Assembly: GCA_937896295.1 (NCBI GenBank)
Contig: CALBME010000168.1
Span: 1 to 11,279 of the forward strand
DNA: 11,279 nucleotides
Direction of reading: 5' to 3'
Source of the DNA: an uncultured Micavibrio sp.
GTDB taxonomy: Bacteria > Pseudomonadota > Alphaproteobacteria > Micavibrionales > UBA1664
Part shown: positions 1 to 8,400 of the stretch, piece by piece
How positions within the stretch are numbered: position 1 is the stretch's first letter
Layout: each line of letters begins with the position of its first letter
The notes under the pieces: model-generated
The model's input: the letters and a program-made list of their open reading frames with translations, nothing else
What the model was told of the DNA's origin: nothing
Database searches by the model: none
Position numbers and translations under genes: made by a program

Positions 1-792
1 TTCAGCGGCAAGGGCGAGGCCGCCAAAATCCGCCTCCATAAGATCGATAAAAAAACGGGCGAACGCATCCACTATTCCAACCGCACCGACAGCCAAAAAG
101 AAGTCGCCGCCACCGATATCGCTAAAGGGTATGAATACAAAAAAGGACATTACGTCCCCATCGAAGACAAGGACCTCAAGGCCCTGCGCCTTGAAAGCAC
201 GCACACCATCGATCTGGTGCAATTTACGGATATAGCCGATATCGACGCTATTTACTTCGATAAACCCTATTTTGTAGTTCCGGGTGACGACATGGGACAG
301 GAAGCGTTCATTACCGTGCGCGATGCCCTGCGTCAGGAAAAGAAAGTCGCTCTGGGCCAGATCGTGCTAGCAGGCCGCGAACGCATTGCGGCCATCCGCC
401 CCTGCGGCAAAGGCATGATCCTTGAAACCCTGCGTTACGCCGACGAAATCCGCAAAAGCCAGACCTATTTCGAAGATATCAAGGAAAAGACCAAGGTCGG
501 CAAGGAACAGATCGACCTTGCCCGCCAGCTGATTGCTGCCAAGGACAAGGATTTTGACCCCAAGGATTTTAAAAACCATTACGAGGAATCCTTACGCGAT
601 ATCGTCAACGCCAAGATGAAGGGCAAAAAAATCGTAGCACCCGAAGACGAAGGGGAGGATACGCCTGACAACGTGGTCGACATCATGGCCGCACTGCGCC
701 AGTCGCTGGGCAAATCGGCGCCAAAGGCCAAAAAAGCACCTGCTAAAAAAACCACAACCAAAAAGAAAACAGCGCATAAAAAGGCCGCGTAA
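1..792 (+). CDS. ku: Ku protein, bacterial non-homologous end-joining factor (5' end outside window)
   Basis: Bacterial Ku is a homodimeric ring that binds DNA double-strand ends and recruits LigD. The frame is open from base 1 with no start in a sensible place, so the gene begins upstream; 263 residues are visible and roughly the first 35 of the core are missing by family comparison. Family landmarks are the IRLHKIDKKTGERI segment, the KGYEYKKG stretch, an ESTHTIDL strand, the DKPYFVVPGDD segment, GQEAF, and the GKGMILETLRY block. The last 26 residues (bases 712-789) are a Lys/Ala/Thr tail with 11 lysines, as in Ku proteins with a basic DNA-binding extension. The GTG at 217 lies inside a conserved strand and is not a start. 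The stop TAA (790-792) shares its last base with the ligD ATG, so the two are probably translationally coupled. Confidence 0.95.
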   Translation, partial: FSGKGEAAKIRLHKIDKKTGERIHYSNRTDSQKEVAATDIAKGYEYKKGHYVPIEDKDLKALRLESTHTIDLVQFTDIADIDAIYFDKPYFVVPGDDMGQEAFITVRDALRQEKKVALGQIVLAGRERIAAIRPCGKGMILETLRYADEIRKSQTYFEDIKEKTKVGKEQIDLARQLIAAKDKDFDPKDFKNHYEESLRDIVNAKMKGKKIVAPEDEGEDTPDNVVDIMAALRQSLGKSAPKAKKAPAKKTTTKKKTAHKKAA

Positions 793-3266
793 TGGGACTT
801 TCAAAATACAATCAGAAGCGGGACTTCAAAATCACCAACGAACCTGCTGGCAAAAAAACCAGGACCAGCACCGGTGACTTCTTTTGCGTGCAAAAACACG
901 ATGCCACGCGCCTGCATTATGATTTTCGGCTCGAACTCGACGGTGTCCTGCTCTCCTGGGCAGTGACCAGGGGCCCCTCCCTCGACCCGGCCGACAAGCG
1001 CCTTGCGGTGCGCACCGAAGATCATCCAGTCGATTACGGCACATTCGAAGGCACAATTCCCAAGGGCCAGTATGGCGGCGGTACTGTCATGCTGTGGGAC
1101 ATCGGCACATGGGAACCGCTGGAAGACCCGCGCAAGGGACTAAAATCAGGCAAATTGAAATTCAATCTGCACGGGGAAAAACTGCATGGAATGTGGACGC
1201 TGGTAAAAATGCACCCGCGTGAAGGCGAAAAGCGTGAAAACTGGCTGCTCATCAAGGACAAGGACAAAGAAGCCAAAAAATCCAAAACCTTTCTCGACAA
1301 AAACGCGCTGTCGGTTACAACCAGGCGCACGATGAATGAAATCGCCAGTGCTGCCAATTCAAATGTCTGGCGCTCCAAAGGGCACGGGAAAAAGCTTAAA
1401 AGCCGTAGCAAAGGTAACACGAAGACACTCATCAGAAAATATCCGGACGTCCAGCTTGCAACGCTGGTGGAAACCGCGCCCACGGGTACAGATTGGATTC
1501 ATGAAATCAAGTTCGATGGCTACCGCCTGCTGGGATACGTTTCAGGCGGCGCGGTCAGCCTTTACACCCGCAATGGTAATGACTGGACCGGAAAATTCCC
1601 AGATATCGTTGCAAGCATAAAGGCAATGAGTGTCGACGATGCCGTCATCGATATGGAAGCAGTCGTAAGGGACCCTGACGGCAAAACCAATTTTCAGAAA
1701 TTGCAGAATACTTTAAGCGAGGACGGCAAGAGTGCACTGATCGAAGCATACGCTTTCGATCTTCTTCATCTCGACGGCGAAGACCTGCGCAGCCTGCCAC
1801 TGCTCGAACGCAAAGAAAAACTGAAAGCGATTATTGCCGGTGCCCATTTACATTACAGCGAACACCACGCAGGTGAAGGCGACAAAATGTCCGCGCAGGC
1901 TTGCCAGATGGGGGTGGAGGGTATTATCAGCAAACGCGCTGATGCTCCCTACTCTGGCAAACGTTCTAAAGATTGGCTTAAAGTAAAATGCATCAAGCGT
2001 CAGGAATTTGTCATTCTGGGCTATACAGATTCCACCGTCTCAAAATCGATGATCGGCGCCCTGCATCTTGGTTATTACAAGGCCGGTAAACTGCATTACG
2101 CTGGAAAAGTCGGCACAGGATACACGGCCGCCTCTGCCCGTGATATTAAAAGAACCCTCGACAAACTGCCCGAAGTCGACGTGCCTGCCGTTATCCCGCG
2201 CGAGGCACGGCGCGGATCGCACTGGGTCCGTCCGCAGCAGCTGGCCGAAGTGTCCTTCGCCATGTGGACAGACGAAGGGCGCATCCGTCACGCTGCTTTC
2301 CATGCCCTGCGCGATGATAAGAACCCAAAGGATGTCACCATAGAAAAACCCAAACCCATGCCGAAGAAATCCATAAAGACCGAAACGACAGGCGACACCG
2401 TACTCGGCGTAAAAATCACCCATCCCGAGCGCTTGTTGTTCGAGCCTATGGGCATTCACAAGATCGATCTGGCACGCTATTACGCCCTCGCGGCGGAAAC
2501 CATGCTGATGGATTTAAAAGGCCACCCCGTGACGCTGGTACGTTGCCCTGAAGGGGCTGAGAAAGAGTGTTTTTATCAGCGCAATCCGAAACCCGGCATG
2601 GGCAAGGCGATCAAAACCTTTGGCTGGAAGCACAAGGGAAAAGATCATGCGTATTTCTATACCGATACCGCCGAAGGCATCATCCAGATGATCCAGATGG
2701 GGGCGATCGAACTGCATCCATGGGGTTCTGCTGTAAAAAATATTGATTGTCCCGACCGTATCATTTTCGACTGCGACCCAGGTGAAGGCGTCCCGTTCGA
2801 GGCCGTCAAGCTCGCCGCGCTTGATATCCGTGCACGGCTGGAGAAAATCGGCCTTGAAAGTTTTGTGAAAACAACCGGTGGCAAGGGGTTACACGTTCGC
2901 GTTCCCATTGCACCTAAAACCGAATGGCCGGTAGTGAAAGATTTTGCCCGCCGTTTCTGCGAACAGATGGCAGCCGATACGCCGGATGCCTATCTGACCA
3001 AAATGACCAAGGCGATCCGGAAGGGCAAAATTTTCCTCGATTTCTTTCGCAACGATTATACCGCAACCGCCGTGGTCGATTACGGCGTCCGCGCGCGCCC
3101 GGGCGCGCCGGTGGCGGCCGCGCTGGAGTGGAACGAGCTTAAAAAACTTAAAGAATCCAATGCAATCAGTCTAGACGATGCCATCCGCCGCCTGTCTAAA
3201 AAGCAGAATTACGAACGCTACACCTTGAAACAAACGCTGACCAAGGGCATTCTTAACGCCATCTGA
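792..3266 (+). CDS. ligD: Multifunctional ATP-dependent DNA ligase LigD (phosphoesterase-ligase-polymerase)
   Basis: LigD is the end-processing and sealing enzyme of bacterial NHEJ and works with Ku. The 824 residues carry three domains in the Pseudomonas order. The N-terminal 3'-phosphoesterase (about 1-155) keeps His36, His42, Asp44, Arg46 and His78, spaced as in the P. aeruginosa metal site. A Lys-rich linker follows. The adenylyltransferase/OB-fold ligase (about 215-515) has nucleophile Lys240 in EIKFDGYR, Glu289 (motif III), EGIISK ending at Lys381 (motif IV) and WLKVKC with Lys397 and Lys399 (motif V). The C-terminal primase-type polymerase (about 538-820) has metal-binding Asp660 and Asp662 in DCDPGEG, TTGGKGLHV, and Asp750 in FLDFFRND. 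All catalytic landmarks are present, so it is probably fully active. The start is fixed by the TAATG overlap with ku; a weak purine-rich AAAAAGG lies just upstream. Motif III reads Asp-Met-Glu rather than the commoner Asp-Gly-Glu. Confidence 0.97.
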   Translation: MGLSKYNQKRDFKITNEPAGKKTRTSTGDFFCVQKHDATRLHYDFRLELDGVLLSWAVTRGPSLDPADKRLAVRTEDHPVDYGTFEGTIPKGQYGGGTVMLWDIGTWEPLEDPRKGLKSGKLKFNLHGEKLHGMWTLVKMHPREGEKRENWLLIKDKDKEAKKSKTFLDKNALSVTTRRTMNEIASAANSNVWRSKGHGKKLKSRSKGNTKTLIRKYPDVQLATLVETAPTGTDWIHEIKFDGYRLLGYVSGGAVSLYTRNGNDWTGKFPDIVASIKAMSVDDAVIDMEAVVRDPDGKTNFQKLQNTLSEDGKSALIEAYAFDLLHLDGEDLRSLPLLERKEKLKAIIAGAHLHYSEHHAGEGDKMSAQACQMGVEGIISKRADAPYSGKRSKDWLKVKCIKRQEFVILGYTDSTVSKSMIGALHLGYYKAGKLHYAGKVGTGYTAASARDIKRTLDKLPEVDVPAVIPREARRGSHWVRPQQLAEVSFAMWTDEGRIRHAAFHALRDDKNPKDVTIEKPKPMPKKSIKTETTGDTVLGVKITHPERLLFEPMGIHKIDLARYYALAAETMLMDLKGHPVTLVRCPEGAEKECFYQRNPKPGMGKAIKTFGWKHKGKDHAYFYTDTAEGIIQMIQMGAIELHPWGSAVKNIDCPDRIIFDCDPGEGVPFEAVKLAALDIRARLEKIGLESFVKTTGGKGLHVRVPIAPKTEWPVVKDFARRFCEQMAADTPDAYLTKMTKAIRKGKIFLDFFRNDYTATAVVDYGVRARPGAPVAAALEWNELKKLKESNAISLDDAIRRLSKKQNYERYTLKQTLTKGILNAI

Positions 3267-3727
3267 TGGAACGCTCGCCTTACCGCCCCTTGATTGTCCT
3301 GACACTGGTGTCCGCTGCTGCGGCGTATGCGCTGGCGCCCCTTACCCACGCCTTCATGTCGGTTTTCATGGGGCTGGCCCTCGTCGCACTCGCCATGCTC
3401 AAACTGTTCACCCCCGACAAATTCGCGGATGGATTTGCGAAGTACGACCTGCTGGGCAAACACTGGCGTCCTTATGGCTATATCTATCCTTATATCGAGC
3501 TGACGCTGGGGCTGCTCTATCTCGCACGCCTGTCGCCCGTTATCTGCGGCGTCATTTCCATCACAGTCTTCGGGTTTGGCGCCGTGGGCGTTCTGATCGC
3601 GCTGCGCAAAGGCTTAAACGTCAACTGCGCCTGCATGGGCAACGTACTCAGCGTCCCGCTGTCCACCGTTACGCTGGGTGAAGATTTCGCCATGATAGCC
3701 ATGGCCCTGATGATGATGGCCGTATAA
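3266..3727 (+). CDS. MauE/DoxX-like redox-associated inner-membrane protein
   Basis: A 153-residue, very hydrophobic protein with about five predicted membrane segments (roughly 9-26, 29-48, 72-88, 91-113 and 136-153). The YDLLGKHWRPYGYIYPYIEL segment (60-79) and the NCACMG motif (120-125, Cys121 and Cys123) match what I know of MauE/DoxX-family redox-associated membrane proteins. Some relatives act with thiol-disulfide systems in the envelope, for example MauE in methylamine dehydrogenase maturation. The Cys-X-Cys pair suggests a redox or metal-related role, but substrate and partners are unknown. The ATG shares one base with the ligD stop (TGATG, 3264-3268), so translation is probably coupled; no strong ribosome site is seen. 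It sits in the NHEJ operon with no obvious mechanistic link to DNA repair. Family assignment is fairly secure, function is not. Confidence 0.75.
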   Translation: MERSPYRPLIVLTLVSAAAAYALAPLTHAFMSVFMGLALVALAMLKLFTPDKFADGFAKYDLLGKHWRPYGYIYPYIELTLGLLYLARLSPVICGVISITVFGFGAVGVLIALRKGLNVNCACMGNVLSVPLSTVTLGEDFAMIAMALMMMAV

Positions 3728-3730
3728 GCC

Positions 3731-4573
3731 ATGCAGGATAAGATCCTTCAGGCGCTTGGCATCGAAGGCTCGCTGGAATCTTTAAGCCCCCACACCTTCC
3801 GCCTGCGTTCCGACAAGCACGACCTGTTCATTCGCGTTGATAAGGACAAGTCGCACGCCACCGGCAACGCCATCGCGGCATGGGTTGCGCCACAGGGCGT
3901 AAACGTCAATGTGCCCCTGCCCGGCTATCCCCGCGACTTTGAAGGCGGTCATATCCTTGCCTATCCTTGGCGTGACACCCGTCCGCTGACACCCACGGAC
4001 CTGCCCGCGCTTGGCCATGCGCTCAGGCGCCTGCATAATGCGCTGGGCCGTCATCCTGATGCATCACGCTGGCGGAATGCTACAGACAAACTGCTCCTAG
4101 ACCTCACAGCCATTCGTGTACGCATTGCCAGCGGGGAATTAAAGGTAAGCCCCTATTACGATGGCGTGGCCGATCTGGCACGCAATGAAAGTTACGATTT
4201 CGTCATGCATGGCAGTCCGCGCATCGCATGTCATATGGGTGATGCGCGTGTGGACGCGCAAACGGGTGACATCGTGTTTTTCAATTTTCGCAACGTTCCC
4301 CATGCCTGCCTGCCGGCGGCATTCGAATTTGCCCGCGTGATCGAACATCACCTTCTGCAGACGGGCGCCGATTTGTCCCACGCCCGCCTTTTCCTGAAAA
4401 ACTACGGCGTCGAAGGCCGTCTTGACCTTGGTCGCATCATGCTGTCCAACATCGTCCGCGCCTGTTGCGCGCTGGCCAACGTGAATATCCCAGCTAGCCA
4501 GTGGCAGAAAATCTTCGACCTCTACAATCTGATCCGCAAGAACGAAGCGGCGCTGAATGCGCTAGAAGCCTAG
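3731..4573 (+). CDS. Aminoglycoside phosphotransferase-like protein with degenerate kinase motifs (putative pseudokinase)
   Basis: A 280-residue soluble protein whose overall pattern resembles the APH/choline-kinase fold. It has an N-lobe strand LFIRVD (32-37), an ILAYPW hinge (75-80), then LGHALRRLHNAL (94-105), which is typical of the helix after the APH hinge. The expected Brenner motif HGDxxxxN reads His160-Gly161-Ser162 with Cys167 at the Asn position, and the metal-binding DF motif reads Asn185-Phe186. The helix-C Glu also seems absent (Asn46 in my alignment). Three or four catalytic residues are therefore replaced, which suggests a ligand-binding or scaffold role rather than phosphotransfer. 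It starts 3 nt after the preceding stop, implying one operon with ku-ligD. Its 3' end overlaps the convergent DUF488 gene by 12 nt. Family call is by motif pattern only; an unrelated fold is possible. Confidence 0.65.
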   Translation: MQDKILQALGIEGSLESLSPHTFRLRSDKHDLFIRVDKDKSHATGNAIAAWVAPQGVNVNVPLPGYPRDFEGGHILAYPWRDTRPLTPTDLPALGHALRRLHNALGRHPDASRWRNATDKLLLDLTAIRVRIASGELKVSPYYDGVADLARNESYDFVMHGSPRIACHMGDARVDAQTGDIVFFNFRNVPHACLPAAFEFARVIEHHLLQTGADLSHARLFLKNYGVEGRLDLGRIMLSNIVRACCALANVNIPASQWQKIFDLYNLIRKNEAALNALEA

Positions 4574-5059
4574 AACACCCTGTTTCGGGCCCATTTGAGC
4601 CATCATGTCGGCGTGACGCTCGGTGCGTCCATCCGCATGAATATGTATGACGGTCATGTCGGGTACATTTTCTGCGATCAGCCATGTACGGTGACAGTCC
4701 AGGGGGTCTTTTTCTGCGCACATGATGGCCACGCGCAGCTGCGCGGCATCATGGCGCAGTCGCGCAATCCCCTTTTGGAAAGCCGGTGTTTGGATCTGAA
4801 GCGCCCGTGACAGAATACCGTTGGCATCATAGCAGCACGGGTCCTCAGGTTTGCCGCCTAACTGGCCCCCCATGAACACATACGTGATCCCAATATCTTT
4901 CAGGACATCCTCTAATGTCTCGCGGTTGAACTGCCTGTTGAAGCGGCTATAGGGCCGCGAGCGCACGTCGTATAACGCATCGATCTGATGCATTTTCAAA
5001 AGTTTGGCAAAATCATCCGGGTGATGCCGTGAATGCCCTATGGAATAAATGGTTTTCAT
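4562..5059 (-). CDS. DUF488 family protein
   Basis: A 165-residue cytosolic protein matching the DUF488 family along its length. Visible hallmarks are SIGHS (6-10), DVRSRPYS (31-38), the GITYVFMGGQLGG segment (57-69) and the conserved MCAEKDPLDCHR block (113-124) with its Cys-Ala-Glu and Cys-His-Arg residues. The biochemical function of the family is not established. The ATG at 5057-5059 gives the full N-terminal SIGHS strand and is the natural start; only a weak purine stretch precedes it. It is transcribed alone, convergent with the kinase-like gene (12 nt overlap) and divergent from the CoA-binding protein gene, with 15 bp between start codons. Confidence 0.9.
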   Translation of the reverse strand: MKTIYSIGHSRHHPDDFAKLLKMHQIDALYDVRSRPYSRFNRQFNRETLEDVLKDIGITYVFMGGQLGGKPEDPCCYDANGILSRALQIQTPAFQKGIARLRHDAAQLRVAIMCAEKDPLDCHRTWLIAENVPDMTVIHIHADGRTERHADMMAQMGPKQGVLGF

Positions 5060-5074
5060 GCCTACATTCTATAT

Positions 5075-5488
5075 ATGACAGATGACAAGACGATCGATAC
5101 CTTCCTGAAAAACGCGCACAGCATCGCCGTGGTCGGCGCGTCGAATGATCCCTCAAGGTCCAGCCACGGGGTCATGGGCGCGCTGCAACGCTCGGGCTAT
5201 CGCTGCATTCCCGTCAACCCGAATGAGGCCGAGATACTGGGCGAAAAATGCTACCCCGATCTGGCCAGCATTCCCGCTGATATCAACATCGATGTCGTGG
5301 ACGTATTCCGCCGCGCCGAATTCACACCCGCCATCGCGGCGGAAGCCGTGGCGCGCGGTGCGAAATGCCTGTGGCTGCAACTGGGTGTCGTCAACGACGA
5401 TGCCATGAAAATCGCCGCCGATGGCGGCCTGTTGACGGTACAGGACGAATGCCTCGCCGTGGTCGTCAGGACCTTGCAGCGGAATTAA
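5075..5488 (+). CDS. CoA-binding domain protein (YccU-like)
   Basis: A 137-residue single-domain Rossmann-type protein of the CoA_binding family, like the YccU group. The nucleotide loop is AVVGAS (18-23), followed by PVNP (46-49), VDVFRR (75-80), LWLQLGV (99-105) and a C-terminal DEC (124-126). These small proteins bind coenzyme A or acyl-CoA; the cellular role is not known. I chose the ATG at 5075 because relatives begin just before the first helix (MTDDKTI). The upstream in-frame ATG at 5033 would add 14 residues that lie antisense to the start of the DUF488 gene and look non-conserved. No Shine-Dalgarno sequence precedes 5075, so the transcript may have a very short leader. The 3' end overlaps the convergent RND gene by 23 nt. 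Confidence 0.85.
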   Translation: MTDDKTIDTFLKNAHSIAVVGASNDPSRSSHGVMGALQRSGYRCIPVNPNEAEILGEKCYPDLASIPADINIDVVDVFRRAEFTPAIAAEAVARGAKCLWLQLGVVNDDAMKIAADGGLLTVQDECLAVVVRTLQRN

Positions 5489-8400
5489 ACCGTTCCAGAT
5501 ACAAGTAAACGACCGGGGTGATGAACAGCGTCAGAAGCTGTGACACTACCAGCCCGCCCACAACCGCCACACCCAGCGGCTGGCGCAGTTCGGCGCCGGC
5601 ACCGATACCAAGCGCAATGGGCAATGTGCCGAAAATGGCCGCCATGGTGGTCATCATGATCGGACGGAACCGCAAAAGGCACGCCTCGTAAATCGCGTCA
5701 TCCGGCCGTTTGCCTTCGCTGCGCGCCTGGATGGCGAAATCCACCATCATGATCGCGTTTTTCTTGACGATCCCGATCAGCAATACGATTCCGATGATCG
5801 AAATGACGCTGATCTCCATCCCGAACAGCATCAGGGTCAGGATCGCGCCAAGCCCCGCCGACGGCAGGCCGGACAGGATGGTGATGGGATGGATGAAGCT
5901 TTCATACAGCATGCCCAGAATGATGTAGATGACCAGAACCGCGAACAGCAGCAGCATGCCCTGCCCGGCCAGCGAGTCCTGAAACGCCTGCGCCGTTCCC
6001 TGGAACGAACCGGTCACCTGCGCGGGCATGTTCATCGATTTCTGCGCCGCCTGAATTTTCTGTACGGCCTCGCCCAGAGACACACCGGGTGCAAGGTTGA
6101 ATGACAGCGTGACCGCCGGCAACTGCCCCTGGTGGTTGATGGTCAGGGCCGCAACGCCGCGGGCGATCGTCGCAACCGAACTTAAGGACACGGCAACCCC
6201 GGTCGAACCAGTCACATACAACTGGCCGATATCATCCACCGAACGGCGGAAGTCCGGCGCCACTTCAAAAATGACCGGATAGTCGTTGGCCGCAGTGTAA
6301 AGGCTTGCGACCTGCTGCGTGCCATAAGCACCAAAAAGCACCTGCCGGATATTCTCAAACGTCACACCCGCACGCGCAGCCGCGGCCTGGTCGACCTTTA
6401 CCACCGCCTGCGGGCTGTTAAGCTGCAGGTCGGATGTCACATCCTGAAAATTACTGTCCGACGCCAGCTTGTCCTGCAGCTTGTCCGACCATTCATACAG
6501 GGTCTTCAGGTCGCTGGACTGCAACGTGTACTGATACTCGCTTTTGCCGCGGCGTCCCCCGATCTGGATGTTCTGGATCGGCTGGAAATATACTTTCAGC
6601 CCCGTCACCTGCACATCCCTGCGCAGGGACTGGATAATCGCGGCCACGCCCGGACGGTCGCCGTCCTTGAGCGCAATATTCATACGCCCGGAATTCAGCG
6701 ATCCGCCGCCACCGCCACCCACGGCTGAAAAAATACGATCCACATGCGGATTTTGAAGGATCAGTTTGACCGCTTCCGTTTGCTTGACCAGCATCGCATC
6801 ATAGGAAATATCCTGCGCCCCTTCGGTCGATACGCTGATGAAACCGGTATCTTCCGTCGGGAAAAACCCCTTGGGCGCAACCACGAAGGCGATCGCCGTG
6901 GCCACGACCAGCGCCAGCGTGACCATCAGGGTCAGGAACTGGCGGCCCAGCACCCATTTCAGCGACCGGTCATACTGGCGCAGAACGGCATCGAACCATG
7001 CTTCCATCTTCTGCGAAAAACGTCCCTTGGGTGCATGCGCGCCTTCTTTCAGAATGCGCGAACACAGCATGGGGGTCAGGGTCAGCGCCACAAGGCCGGA
7101 GGCAAGGATGGCAATGGAAATGGTCACCGCGAATTCCCTGAACAATCGGCCCACGATCCCGCCCATGAACAGGACGGGAATGAACACGGCCACCAGTGAA
7201 AAGGTGATGGAAATAATGGTGAATCCGATTTCGCGCGCCCCCTGCAAGGCTGCCTCGAAAGGCTTCTTGCCCATCTCGATATGCCGGACCACGTTTTCCA
7301 GCATGACGATGGCATCGTCCACTACGAATCCTACGCATAAAGTAATGGCCAGCAGCGATATGTTGTTGAGCGAAAATCCGAACAAAGCCATGCCGCCATA
7401 GGTGGCCGCAATCGACAGCGGCACAGCCAGCGCCGGAATGATGGTCGCGCGCCCTGAATGCAGGAAACAGAAAATAACCGCCACGACCAGCGCAAAGGTG
7501 ACGAACAGCGTAAACTGCACGTCATGGACCGAATGCCTGACCGCGACGGACCGGTCCATCATCGGCGTCAGCTTGATGCTCGCCGGCAATTCCGCCTCAA
7601 ACTCGGGCAGCAGTGCGCGCACCTTTTCCACCACTTCAATCGTATTGGCGTCAGGCTGGCGCTGGACCGCGATCATGATGGCGGGTTTGTTGTTGAAGGA
7701 CGCCGCCTGATAGGCGTCCTCAACATCGTCTATGACGGTCCCCAGATCGCCAAGCCTGATGGGCGCGCCGTTTTTCCATACGGCGATCAGTTCACGGAAA
7801 TCATCCGCGTCCTTGGGCTGCCCCTCCATCTGGATGTTGAACAGCTGCTGCGGGCCGTAAATGGACCCCATGGGCGCATTGGTCGCCGCCGCCGCGACCG
7901 AATTCTGAACCTCGTTGAAACCCAGTTGTTGGGCCGCAAGCCGGTTGGGGTCGACCTGGATGCGCACCGCATATTTCTTTTCACCGTAAATCTGCGCCTG
8001 CGCGACGCCCGGTACGGTCGAAATGCGCTGAAGCATCACGTTATCGGCAAAATCATTGACCTGGCTTAAGGGCAGTGTGTCGGACGACACCGCGATGAAC
8101 AGGACCGGTGCATCCGCCGGGTTGACCTTGCGGAAACTTGGCGGCGTGGTCATTTCCTGCGGCAGGCGGCGCAGCGTGGCTGAAATCGCGGTTTGTACGT
8201 CCAGCGCGGCACCGTCAATTTCGCGGTCGAGGTCGAACTGCAGGACGATGTTGACGTTGCCCAGCCGGCTGGTCGATGTCATCGACGTGACGCCGGCTAT
8301 GGTCGAAAACTGGCGCTCCAGCGGCGTGGCCACCGATGACGCCATGGTTTCAGGGCTGGCCCCCGGCAGGCTGGCGCTGACCGAAATGGTGGGGAAATCG

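Noticed and set aside
217..792. A separate 191-residue gene starting at GTG 217
   Set aside because: The frame is open from base 1 and the upstream residues are recognisable Ku sequence, so this is an internal Val codon of a 5'-truncated ku.
3093..3108. Perfect 16-bp palindrome GCGCGCCCGGGCGCGC inside ligD
   Set aside because: It encodes part of the conserved RARPGAP segment of the polymerase domain, and GC-rich codons for Arg-Ala-Arg-Pro-Gly-Ala-Pro explain it. No sign of a regulatory role.
5033..5074. Longer start of the CoA-binding protein
   Set aside because: The 14 extra residues are antisense to the DUF488 N-terminus and absent from the family's usual start; kept only as a possibility in a finding.
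6703..6720. Short CCGCCGCCACC repeat in the RND gene
   Set aside because: It encodes a poly-Gly loop in the porter domain, a feature seen in MdtB/C-like pumps, and is too short to be a meaningful repeat element.
7458..8069. A 203-residue plus-strand open frame opposite the RND gene
   Set aside because: Antisense shadow with low-complexity Arg/His composition; the minus-strand RND frame is conserved throughout.
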